From Candidatus Poseidoniaceae archaeon (GTDB lineage: Archaea > Thermoplasmatota > Poseidoniia > Poseidoniales > Poseidoniaceae): DNA of 26,499 nt. The position numbers were made by a program, and so were the translations under genes. Under the pieces are notes generated by a model. That model was given only the letters and a program-made list of their open reading frames with translations, did not search any database and had not been told where the DNA came from. Of this stretch, positions 15,400-22,917 are shown piece by piece (the first letter of the stretch is position 1; each line of letters opens with the position of its first letter). The stretch covers positions 1 through 26,499 of the forward strand of contig JAKMGM010000107.1 in NCBI GenBank assembly GCA_022424925.1, read 5' to 3'.

Positions 15400-15960
15400 T
15401 GGCGGACTCGTTCGTAACCATCCAAGCACCAGCATGCCCACCCCGAGAATGAGTGCTGTCCCGCTTATGGCGAGTGGAAACAACAGAACATCATCGTAAG
15501 GCAATTGAAATGCGTCGAGCAGTGACTCACCGCGAGTGAATGTGCCACCAATCGATGCGGTCAAGAGCATTGACTCGCACGCAGCTATGCCCGCAATGCC
15601 ATGAACGACGGTACTTTTACCGGTTTGCCAAACCTTCTTGCCGAGACGGAAACGGCTCACAAAGACGCCTATGGCAAAACCCATTCCAGTCATAGAAAGC
15701 AACATTTTGTTGACCAGAAGTGGACTGCCCAAACCATCACCCGGTGCTGAAGAAAGACCGCTCAGGATGGCGAAAGGAGTTGCTATGAGTCCGAACGCAA
15801 GGGTGAAGTGTGCCACATGGTCGAACAACGGTTTCCAGTCATCCTTCTTGAGCCAACCTAGATGGAGGAAAAGACAGAATACAAAACTCAAACCTGAAAC
15901 GGAAAAAGATCCGACGACCAATTCTGTTGAGACAACATGGAACGTTTCTGAAGAGGTCAC
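15385..15960 (-). CDS. five-TM membrane protein with conserved-looking histidines (DUF2231-like topology)
   Basis: This 191-residue protein has helices at about 11-34, 47-70, 80-102, 116-138 and 157-181. His33, His48, His51 and His120 sit in or next to helices; His48/His51 in DHVAHFTLAFG recall the heme-type histidines of DUF2231 and cytochrome-b561-like proteins. That assignment is only a topological resemblance. The GTG start at 15960 overlaps the upstream stop as GTGA and has GGAGGTG (15968-15974) at 7 nt, so translational coupling is clear; an ATG at 16014 would run deep inside the neighbour and is rejected. It is the last gene of a unit with two exported Cys/His-motif proteins, which suggests an electron-transfer or heme role. 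Stop overlaps PAC2 by 15 bp. Confidence 0.8.
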   Translation of the reverse strand: MTSSETFHVVSTELVVGSFSVSGLSFVFCLFLHLGWLKKDDWKPLFDHVAHFTLAFGLIATPFAILSGLSSAPGDGLGSPLLVNKMLLSMTGMGFAIGVFVSRFRLGKKVWQTGKSTVVHGIAGIAACESMLLTASIGGTFTRGESLLDAFQLPYDDVLLFPLAISGTALILGVGMLVLGWLRTSPPSSVH

Positions 15961-17084
15961 TCCGGCCCACCTCCATATTTCCCTGCAACATAATCGTGCC
16001 CGTACCATCTCCACTGGTCTTCGTTCCAGCCGTCAGGCAATCCACCCTCTGGCAGGGGTGCAAGGTCCGAATCCTCGTTTGAATCTGGATTGGGAGTCAT
16101 ATGTTCGGGTGAAACCCCCTCGAGTAGCGAGGATGTTTGATCGTATTTGCTTGCATCATCTTGCAACATGAAGCGAGATTGCAGTGCAAGAATTGTTCCT
16201 GCAAGGAGGAACAGGAGGGCTACTGCTTGGAAGTACACTGCCAGTTCATCGACTTCCCACCCTGCTTCTTCGGCCGATAAAGTGAACCAGGGTGTCGTTT
16301 GTTCAGGGCCTTCGCCTTGAAGAACGGCCCGCCATTGCAAGGTTGTTGGTTGAAGTGCTGCGGGAAGTTGTGCGCTCCATGTCCCATCCCCAGTCGAATT
16401 GACCTCAGCACTCATGAGTGCGCCTCCGTCCGCTTTCCATTGAATCAAAACTGCGTCCGTATGTTCAGTTTGAAGCAACACTTCTGTCGGAACATCCAAA
16501 ATTCGTTTCGATTGAGGCGTGAAATCTGCTGCGAGTCGTGGAAGGTTTTCTGGCACTTCACGAACGCTGACCTCAAAAGCGGTTGGCGTGACACCAAAGA
16601 AAGGTGTGGATGAACCGCCGTGATGAAGCGCGGCATAGAATTGAGTTGAACCAATATCAGCTGCGCGAACGACCCACGATACGCTTGTCTCGGTTTGGCC
16701 GTTCACCAGCGTCTGCTCAAGATAATTCACTGCCCCACCGTTCGAATCAGAGAGAACCTCCCAGCCGGCGTCACGTGGCGTGTCTGAATGCCCAGTCGTG
16801 TCGGTCAAAAGAAAGAAGCCAACCACACCTGTTGAACTCAAAGAAAGATTGGTTGCTGTCAAGGTGAGTGTGGTTGGAATTCCAGCATAAACAGTTTCAG
16901 AAGAGGAGAATTGAAGCGACGCTGTTGAAGTTTCATTGAGCGCTGCATCTCCGTGGCAAGCGCCACCGCACTGCATATCTCGGGTTGCATCGCCGTTTCC
17001 ACCGGGTTCTGCTGCACCATAGGTCGAACCAAGAAGGAACATAAGAAGCAAGGAGACCGTGCAAATACGCCGAAACAGATTCAA
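15957..17084 (-). CDS. exported membrane-anchored protein with CxxxCH motif and WYG-type cytoplasmic tail
   Basis: This 375-residue protein has a signal peptide (RRICTVSLLLMFLLGSTYG). Soon after comes MQCGGACHGD with Cys39, Cys43 and His44, a cytochrome-c-like motif with three residues between the cysteines instead of two. A beta-rich extracellular domain (about 50-180) resembles the domain of the neighbour, and a second Ig-like domain follows (about 185-270). One membrane helix lies at about 280-303. The cytoplasmic tail is acidic and ends in LPDGWNEDQWRWYGHDYVAG. TTG 17084 is preferred: GGAGGG (17091-17096) is 6 nt upstream and the signal peptide then begins correctly; TTG 17108 would add eight residues. 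One nt separates it from the upstream stop. Confidence 0.84.
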   Translation of the reverse strand: MNLFRRICTVSLLLMFLLGSTYGAAEPGGNGDATRDMQCGGACHGDAALNETSTASLQFSSSETVYAGIPTTLTLTATNLSLSSTGVVGFFLLTDTTGHSDTPRDAGWEVLSDSNGGAVNYLEQTLVNGQTETSVSWVVRAADIGSTQFYAALHHGGSSTPFFGVTPTAFEVSVREVPENLPRLAADFTPQSKRILDVPTEVLLQTEHTDAVLIQWKADGGALMSAEVNSTGDGTWSAQLPAALQPTTLQWRAVLQGEGPEQTTPWFTLSAEEAGWEVDELAVYFQAVALLFLLAGTILALQSRFMLQDDASKYDQTSSLLEGVSPEHMTPNPDSNEDSDLAPLPEGGLPDGWNEDQWRWYGHDYVAGKYGGGPE

Positions 17085-17085
17085 C

Positions 17086-19617
17086 TCAATCCCTCCGAAT
17101 GAACGCAAACAAACCGATACTGACGCCGAGCAACAGAACCACTGTGCCCGTTACCAGTCCACCGGTTGTTGAAGTGCTTGATACCTCTTCAGCAATGACT
17201 TCAACTACGACGATTTGTGGGGGCGAGGTCCCTGCCAGTAAGGCCTCATCATTGAGTAAGGGCTGAATTGAGTAGGTGTTCTCGCCTGCGAAAAGCGGCT
17301 GGTCAGTGAAGAACATATCAGAGGTTGTAGCGACTGCAATACCATTGCGTAAGACCGAAAAATTCGCATCGGGGCCATCCCACGACCACTGCAAGTCAAC
17401 GGTTCGACCATCTACACTTGATGTCAGTTCCGAAACTTTTGGGCCTTGAACTGCAAGCAATTGGACATCTGATGTCCCCGTTCCTCCCATGTCATCAACA
17501 ACAGTGAGCGTCAATACCGTGTTGGCTGTAGGTATCATCGAAACTTCCATTCCCGAGGCGCTACCTGTAATGCTGTCCGTGTCAATCCAACTCCACATGT
17601 ACTCGACCAGTGTCCCGTCACTGTCGCTGGAACCGACTGCGGTAAGGTCGACTCGCTCGCCAATCCAAACCGGTTGCGTCATCACCTGAAGTTCCGCAAC
17701 TGGTGCAATGTTTACCACGGTAGAAGAGGTCACCGCTGGAGCGCCTTCCAACTGCTCATCGTCGTAAGGTATCACCTCGACCGACCACGTCTGACCCGGA
17801 CCCAAATAGTCTGAAGGAACTGCTGTTGCGTTAATCAGTGTGCCATCCAAAAAGCCGTTACGATACCAGTTAATGTGCGTTTGAACGTCGTCCTCGTCTA
17901 CATCAGCAGTAGTAATCACGAGGTTGAGTGTATCTGCAGAAGTGATGTTGTGGGAAAGAGCGGCCGTTGCAGTTGGGGCACTGTTGAGAATGGATACATT
18001 CGCAGTGAGGGCGTTCAAACTCTGGGTGCTACCATCTCCGGCCCGAACCTGAACCGTCCATACATCGCCTTTGGTTGTGGAAGAGGCAGGGAGGGTGGTA
18101 AGGCCAGTGAGAGACGATTCCAAAACGCCATTACGTAGCCATGTAATTTCAGAATTCGATTCTTCATCACCATCAACATCACTCATGGTAAATTGCATCG
18201 AAACATCTTCAGTTGTGAATACCTCACTGTGGCTTAACGAAACCGATTCCGTAATCGGGAGAGTGTTCTGAACTGTCAGTTGGTTGCTTGTGCTCCAAGT
18301 CGACCATTCGGTTCCGTCATTCACGCGAACTTTCGCAAACCACGTCTGCCCTTTCTCAGTAAAACTTGAGGGGATTGTGTGGCTGTTTTGAGCGAAACTG
18401 TATGCTGCATTGTTCACAAACCATTGAATCTCCATGTTTGCCTCCGCATCGTCATCAGCGTCTGTATACGCGTATGATACTGAAAAATCGTCAAGTGTCG
18501 TAACCGTCAACGGACTTAATTGCACGTTGGATGCCGATGGTGGCGTATTGACTTCTCCGCCACCAATCGATACTGCTTGTGATGAAGCCCAAGCTGAAAC
18601 GTCTTCCGAATCGTTCGCTCGGACTTCAACAACCCATGAATCACCGTCGCGTGTGGCATAGGCGGGAAGCGTCTCAAAACCGTTCAATTCCGGAACCAAA
18701 ACGCCATCCAAATACCATCGAATGTCATATGTTACTGCATCGAAATCTGCATCAGACGTGGTGCTGCTGAACGACAGCGTGTCATCTTCTGTGGCTGTTG
18801 AGGGTGAAAGTATGGGCGCGCTCGTGGTGGGTACAGAATTGGCAATCGTCAAGACATTGCTCAACACCGGAATCCCTTCATCCGTGCCGTCCGAGGGCGT
18901 CACCGTAGCATTCCATTGTTGGCCTTTGGCAGTGAGAGACGGAGAAACCGTTGAGCCGGAAAGTGATGTTTGCTCGACACCGTTCTTGTACCACTGGATT
19001 ACCGTACCGGATTCAGGGTCATTATCTGGATCTGAATACGAATATGTCAACAGAAGTGTGTCAGATGTGGTCGCTCCGTTCGGACCAAGCATGAGGTTTG
19101 ATACACTCGGTGCAGTATTTTGAACAGCACCAGCTTCAGGAATTTGGAACGAAAGCGTATCCCAACGGTCACCATTGTTGTTGTTGCTCGAATCAGAAGT
19201 CATGCCTGCGACCGTCATGAGCGTGGTGCCTGAACCAGACGAAGGAGCAGTCCAATCGAAGCCCCAAGAGCGTTGGCTACTGCCCGTAATGGAGTGCGTA
19301 GCGCTGTCTTGTGCAGAATTAATGTTGACTGCAAAACCAAAAACGGAGAGTGTACCCTTGTCTACTTCTAGATTAAAGCCGCCAGAACTCCCTGACACGC
19401 CATTGGTCACAGAGACTGTGAGTGAATAGGTGGAGCCGGCAGTATACTGCGCTGGATGGCCGCTGAGCGACACGGTCGCTGCGGGCGTTCCGGATTGTGA
19501 ATGACAACTGCAGCCCGTGCTGTAATTGTGCTTTCCATTCGAACTGCCTTGGGAGAGGGGGACCGTCCCAAGTAGCATGATGAGGATCAACACAACAGCA
19601 AGATGCCTGCGATTCAT
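17086..19617 (-). CDS. exported Reeler/choice-of-anchor-V-like protein with CxCH motif and five Ig-like repeats
   Basis: This 843-residue protein has a signal peptide (MNRRHLAVVLILIMLLGTVP). The mature N-terminus carries STGCSCHSQSG, then a beta domain to about residue 163. That region matches my memory of choice-of-anchor V / Reeler-like domains, which begin with a Cys-rich CH motif. Five repeats of about 94 residues follow (about 164-635), each with a D-x-D-x-D/E turn, an I-x-W-Y/F/L-x-N/D-G motif and a T/S-x-K/P-G-x-x-W motif. A PKD-like domain (about 636-720), an FN3-like domain (about 724-815) and a C-terminal membrane helix (about 823-841) ending in RRD complete it. It is a wall-less surface stalk with a possible heme or metal end. 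ATG 19617 has GAGGTGG upstream. LigA gene lies 62 bp upstream. Confidence 0.88.
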   Translation of the reverse strand: MNRRHLAVVLILIMLLGTVPLSQGSSNGKHNYSTGCSCHSQSGTPAATVSLSGHPAQYTAGSTYSLTVSVTNGVSGSSGGFNLEVDKGTLSVFGFAVNINSAQDSATHSITGSSQRSWGFDWTAPSSGSGTTLMTVAGMTSDSSNNNNGDRWDTLSFQIPEAGAVQNTAPSVSNLMLGPNGATTSDTLLLTYSYSDPDNDPESGTVIQWYKNGVEQTSLSGSTVSPSLTAKGQQWNATVTPSDGTDEGIPVLSNVLTIANSVPTTSAPILSPSTATEDDTLSFSSTTSDADFDAVTYDIRWYLDGVLVPELNGFETLPAYATRDGDSWVVEVRANDSEDVSAWASSQAVSIGGGEVNTPPSASNVQLSPLTVTTLDDFSVSYAYTDADDDAEANMEIQWFVNNAAYSFAQNSHTIPSSFTEKGQTWFAKVRVNDGTEWSTWSTSNQLTVQNTLPITESVSLSHSEVFTTEDVSMQFTMSDVDGDEESNSEITWLRNGVLESSLTGLTTLPASSTTKGDVWTVQVRAGDGSTQSLNALTANVSILNSAPTATAALSHNITSADTLNLVITTADVDEDDVQTHINWYRNGFLDGTLINATAVPSDYLGPGQTWSVEVIPYDDEQLEGAPAVTSSTVVNIAPVAELQVMTQPVWIGERVDLTAVGSSDSDGTLVEYMWSWIDTDSITGSASGMEVSMIPTANTVLTLTVVDDMGGTGTSDVQLLAVQGPKVSELTSSVDGRTVDLQWSWDGPDANFSVLRNGIAVATTSDMFFTDQPLFAGENTYSIQPLLNDEALLAGTSPPQIVVVEVIAEEVSSTSTTGGLVTGTVVLLLGVSIGLFAFIRRD

Positions 19618-19679
19618 GACGCTACCACCTCTTGAGCAGTTATCAAAGAGTTGGTCTCAAGGTTGTCCCCTCGCCGGGT

Positions 19680-21836
19680 TTATTCGAAATCAAAAAGCGA
19701 CGGTTGGGTGTTTTCATGACCTGCATCACGCTGCGGCAGGGCGTCGTTGACCGGCGTAGAAGAGTCGGTCGCTGAGGGCAGTTTGAGGGCGTTTTCGAGT
19801 TGTTCTTCAGTCCATATCAGAACACCCAAAGTTTGTGCTTTGGTCAGTTTCGAACCTGCTTTTTCTCCTACAACCAAAACACTGAGTTGCGAAGATACAC
19901 TGCCAACAACCTTGCCGCCAGCGGCTTTAATGGTGAGTTGAACTTCTTTACGTGGCCTGTTCAATGAACCCGTAAGGCAAAACGTCATTCCGACAAATGC
20001 GCCACCAGAAGCGGCTTTCGGCTCTTCGGTAAGTGTGAGTAAATTTGCAAGGTCAAGCAGCATTTCTTTTCGTTTCGAAAGACCGTCGCGAACGAGAAGC
20101 GCAACCTTCTCACCGATACCGTCAACTGTACACAGTGAACGAATCGCTTGGTTTTGTGCGTAAGGCTTGCCCTTTTCATCAGCCAATGGCCCAAAAGCGG
20201 TATCGTCCGACGAGGCTGAAGCATCATCGACCCATTGCATGAGTGTATCGAAATTGCCGGCGTGTTGAGCAACGGATGTTGCCAATTCAGGGCCAATACC
20301 CGGCAGTCCAAGCGCATGAAGGAATTTACCAAGTCGTAATGTCTTGACTTTGGCTAATTCATTGAGTACATTAAGCGAGGATTTGGTTCCCATTCGTTCA
20401 ATGCTTTCCAATTCGGCTTGCTGAAGTCTGAACAGGTCTGGAATGCTCGCTATGAGATTGAGGTCAAGCAATTGCTCGACTAACTTTTCACCAATACCGT
20501 CCATTTCAAGCGCTCTGCACCAATACAAAATCGTGCGGCTTGTTCGTGCCTCGCACATCAAATCGTTGCATCTCAGAAAGGCACCATCTGTATCGAGTAT
20601 GCCATGGCAAGCTGGACATGTTGAAGGAATGGGAATCGTAGTATCGATTGGTAATTTGCCTTCAAATGCCGTCCCATCTGCATGGAATCTCCCCTCTAAG
20701 TCGCGAGGCTGAGCTGGACCAAGCCCTGACTCGATTTTCGGAATAACATCCCCCCGACGGACAATGAGCACTTTATCACCAAGTTTGAGATTCAGCCGTT
20801 CAACTTCACCTACATTGTGCAGTGTCGTGTTTTCGACGGTTACACCGCCAACTGTTTGTGGGGCAATACGAGCAACAGGTGTGACTGCGCCTGTACGTCC
20901 GGTCTGCCAATCGACATCGAGCAAGACGGAGGTCGCTTCTTCTGGAGGAAACTTCCAAGCCAAAGCCCATCGAGGGTGGTGAGCGGTTGAACCCAAGCGC
21001 TCGCGTTGCTGTAGGTCATCAAGTTTGAATACGATTCCGTCAATTTCAAAATCGTACGAATGTCGTTTTTCACTCCATGCTTTCGTGTATTCAATCATTG
21101 CCTTTTGGGGATGTTCTGCATCGAACACACGCCACGGTGCGGGCTCAATACCGATGGTGCTTTTCAGCAATTCAAGCAGTTGGCTGTCGTACTGAGCATC
21201 GGGGTGTTCACGAACAAACTTGACATCATAGGCGCAGAAAACCAAATCTGAGGCTTCGGCCTTACCGTCACCGTGTTTTTGCCGTAAAGCACCGGAACAC
21301 AGGTTCCGTGGATTCGGGGATACATCGCTGTATTTGTCTCGAAACGTCTTCAATGGCATGACAACCTCGCCCCGTACATGGCAATCCACAGGTATGTTCA
21401 GTCTTGACGGGATGTTCGCTATTTTGCGAGCGTTAAGAGTTACATCTTCACCTCGTTCGCCACTTCCACGAGTCGCTGCCCTGTGCAGATTTCCGGCAAT
21501 GTATTCCAACGAGAGTGCAGAACCGTCGAGTTTTGGTTGCGCCAGGTACTGTTTCCCACCAGAGGTAGATTGTGTGATAAAATGAACGATGTCAGCATCG
21601 GTCGTACCCTTATCCAGCGAACGCATCGGGAAACGATGTTCAACTTTCACAGTCCCAGGCAAGGGTTCAGGCCCGACTTCATGGAGTACCTCATGGTCAG
21701 GGTCCAGTTGCTTTAATTCGTCCCAAAGCGCGTCAAAAGCAGCGTCGGTAATCTCGGGTGATGACCGGTTGTAATACAGTTCACGATGATAACGAACCGC
21801 ATCGGCCAACTGCTGAATACGTCCCGTATCGGCCAT
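19680..21836 (-). CDS. ligA: NAD-dependent DNA ligase
   Basis: This 718-residue protein has the full bacterial-type domain order. Domain Ia holds YHRELYYN at about 16-23 for NMN recognition. The adenylation domain holds the KxDG motif with Lys102 in QPKLDGSAL and HVRGEVVMP. The OB-fold domain includes TGRTGAVTPVA. The zinc finger has Cys407, Cys410, Cys423 and Cys428. A helix-hairpin-helix region covers about 430-600, and a BRCT domain about 608-685 (GMTFCLTGSL, AAGGKVVG). A short tail follows (LPSATDSSTPVNDALPQRDA). It seals nicks with NAD as cofactor. Most archaea use ATP-dependent Lig1; LigA occurs in haloarchaea and some others, so transfer from bacteria is likely somewhere in the lineage. 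GGAGGTGAT stands 5 nt before ATG 21836. Confidence 0.97.
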   Translation of the reverse strand: MADTGRIQQLADAVRYHRELYYNRSSPEITDAAFDALWDELKQLDPDHEVLHEVGPEPLPGTVKVEHRFPMRSLDKGTTDADIVHFITQSTSGGKQYLAQPKLDGSALSLEYIAGNLHRAATRGSGERGEDVTLNARKIANIPSRLNIPVDCHVRGEVVMPLKTFRDKYSDVSPNPRNLCSGALRQKHGDGKAEASDLVFCAYDVKFVREHPDAQYDSQLLELLKSTIGIEPAPWRVFDAEHPQKAMIEYTKAWSEKRHSYDFEIDGIVFKLDDLQQRERLGSTAHHPRWALAWKFPPEEATSVLLDVDWQTGRTGAVTPVARIAPQTVGGVTVENTTLHNVGEVERLNLKLGDKVLIVRRGDVIPKIESGLGPAQPRDLEGRFHADGTAFEGKLPIDTTIPIPSTCPACHGILDTDGAFLRCNDLMCEARTSRTILYWCRALEMDGIGEKLVEQLLDLNLIASIPDLFRLQQAELESIERMGTKSSLNVLNELAKVKTLRLGKFLHALGLPGIGPELATSVAQHAGNFDTLMQWVDDASASSDDTAFGPLADEKGKPYAQNQAIRSLCTVDGIGEKVALLVRDGLSKRKEMLLDLANLLTLTEEPKAASGGAFVGMTFCLTGSLNRPRKEVQLTIKAAGGKVVGSVSSQLSVLVVGEKAGSKLTKAQTLGVLIWTEEQLENALKLPSATDSSTPVNDALPQRDAGHENTQPSLFDFE

Positions 21837-21841
21837 GAACC

Positions 21842-21850
21842 ATCACCTCC
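21842..21850 (-). promoter_or_regulatory. perfect Shine-Dalgarno site of ligA
   Basis: GGAGGTGAT is fully complementary to the usual 3' end of archaeal 16S rRNA and fixes ATG 21836 as the start, at 5 nt spacing. The preceding gene ends just upstream, so this fits an internal cistron. Confidence 0.75.
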
Positions 21851-21867
21851 GCCACAGGCTATGAACA

Positions 21868-22296
21868 TCACGAAAACTGCAACCCGAGCAATTCAACGCC
21901 GGGCAGTGGGCAACGGGTCATCACTGCCTTGGTGAGGATTCGAAGATGAAGTTCTGCAACCACGTGGACGGTGGATTGGAACATATGACCCGCATGCACA
22001 TTGTTGTCGTCGTCCGACCAGCAACAGTGAATGTGTGTGAATGCTTTTCCTTCCTGTGTTCGAGCAATATTACCGGACAAACTCACAAGTTCAGAAGGTG
22101 ATGACAGTTGACGTCGCTGGTAGATTCCTTCTTCATTCATGTACCCGTACACATTGTCACGAGTTCGGCCGATGCCACTGGTAATTGCCGCAGCATCAAA
22201 CCCAACTTGATCGGCTAAAGATTGCAAGGATGTGTGCAGTTCTTCATTTGGGTCAATTCGTACGAAAAGGTCTTCACCGCTTTGTGTCCATTCCAT
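21868..22296 (-). CDS. PPC-domain (DUF296) protein
   Basis: This 142-residue single-domain protein matches the PPC/DUF296 family in length and pattern. The N-terminus, LFVRIDPNEELHTSLQSLAD, is followed by FDAAAITSGIGRTRDNVYGY. The likely metal site is THIHCCWSD with His88 and His90, then NVHAGHMFQSTVHVVAEL with His101 and His104. Plant AHL proteins carry this domain beside AT-hooks; stand-alone prokaryotic copies form trimers, and their function is unknown. No AT-hook is present here. The gene lies 36 bp after the PH-like membrane protein gene and 31 bp before ligA, in the same unit. Start ATG 22296 has no strong ribosome site, but the sequence begins correctly for the family. Confidence 0.87.
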   Translation of the reverse strand: MEWTQSGEDLFVRIDPNEELHTSLQSLADQVGFDAAAITSGIGRTRDNVYGYMNEEGIYQRRQLSSPSELVSLSGNIARTQEGKAFTHIHCCWSDDDNNVHAGHMFQSTVHVVAELHLRILTKAVMTRCPLPGVELLGLQFS

Positions 22297-22332
22297 GAAA
22301 TGTCCAGTGCAAGGGGCTTATTGAGAATGACC

Positions 22333-22908
22333 CTATTCTTGCTCGGAAGCAAGAGGAGTGTTCTCAATCCATTTCTTTTCTTTATCCAGTGCGAGTTGGA
22401 TTCGTGAACGGGCGACATACAGGTCACTCGAAGAGCCGCCGAGTGGAAGTGGACCAAACACACCCCAGCCTTTGCGTAACAACATGATTCGGCGTGCAGG
22501 TTGTCGGTGTTGAAGTCGCAAGCGTCGCCAATCGTAGCGTTGGCCATCAGCAAAGAGATGTGTTCGAGTTACGGCATATCGCTTCGGAATAAGCAGAGAG
22601 ATGAGGTGCAAGGACAGTAAAACATCCCACACCACGGCGTACCAAAAACTGGTTTCAGATGCAGAGAGTAAAGCCCACGGCAACGCCATCATCGCAGCCA
22701 TTGAAGCAAGATTCCCCCACTGTCGAATGACTTCCTGCGGGCCTTCACTTTTCCAAGCAAAACCGCCGTTGCTCAACTCCCCGATTGTTGGGATATCGCT
22801 ACGTTGCCGGGTGAGCCAAAAAGCATCCCACAACACGATAAGGCCGAGAACAAGAACGGCAAATAAAGCGACGGTGTCGCTCGAAAGAAGCAAATCTTCC
22901 TCTGCCAT
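22333..22908 (-). CDS. three-TM membrane protein with PH-like C-terminal domain
   Basis: This 191-residue protein has helices at about 12-32, 65-83 and 87-107. A soluble C-terminal domain (about 109-180) follows, with RYAVTRTHLFADGQRYDWRR and then LRKGWGVFGPLPLGG. The alternating strands and the Y-x-W-x-x-L/I motif resemble bacterial PH-like domains (DUF5673-type), which is a pattern resemblance and not a proven match. ATG 22908 is preceded by GAGGTG (22914-22919), which overlaps the stop codon of the upstream gene, 9 nt from it; the two are coupled. Confidence 0.82.
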   Translation of the reverse strand: MAEEDLLLSSDTVALFAVLVLGLIVLWDAFWLTRQRSDIPTIGELSNGGFAWKSEGPQEVIRQWGNLASMAAMMALPWALLSASETSFWYAVVWDVLLSLHLISLLIPKRYAVTRTHLFADGQRYDWRRLRLQHRQPARRIMLLRKGWGVFGPLPLGGSSSDLYVARSRIQLALDKEKKWIENTPLASEQE

Positions 22909-22917
22909 TCTAGCACC

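Noticed and set aside
15961..16014. ATG 16014 as start of the five-TM protein
   Set aside because: It would overlap the upstream coding region by 58 bp, while GTG 15960 has a perfect ribosome site and the common GTGA overlap.
15638..16171. 177-codon plus-strand open frame
   Set aside because: Antisense to the five-TM gene and the start of the 375-residue gene, both supported by ribosome sites and membrane segments.
18722..19123. 133-codon plus-strand open frame in the Ig-repeat gene
   Set aside because: Shadow of the repetitive 843-residue gene; the repeated codon pattern produces long antisense frames.
17086..19617. Internal Ig-like repeats as DNA tandem repeats
   Set aside because: The five 94-residue units are similar only at protein level; I see no long DNA identity between them.
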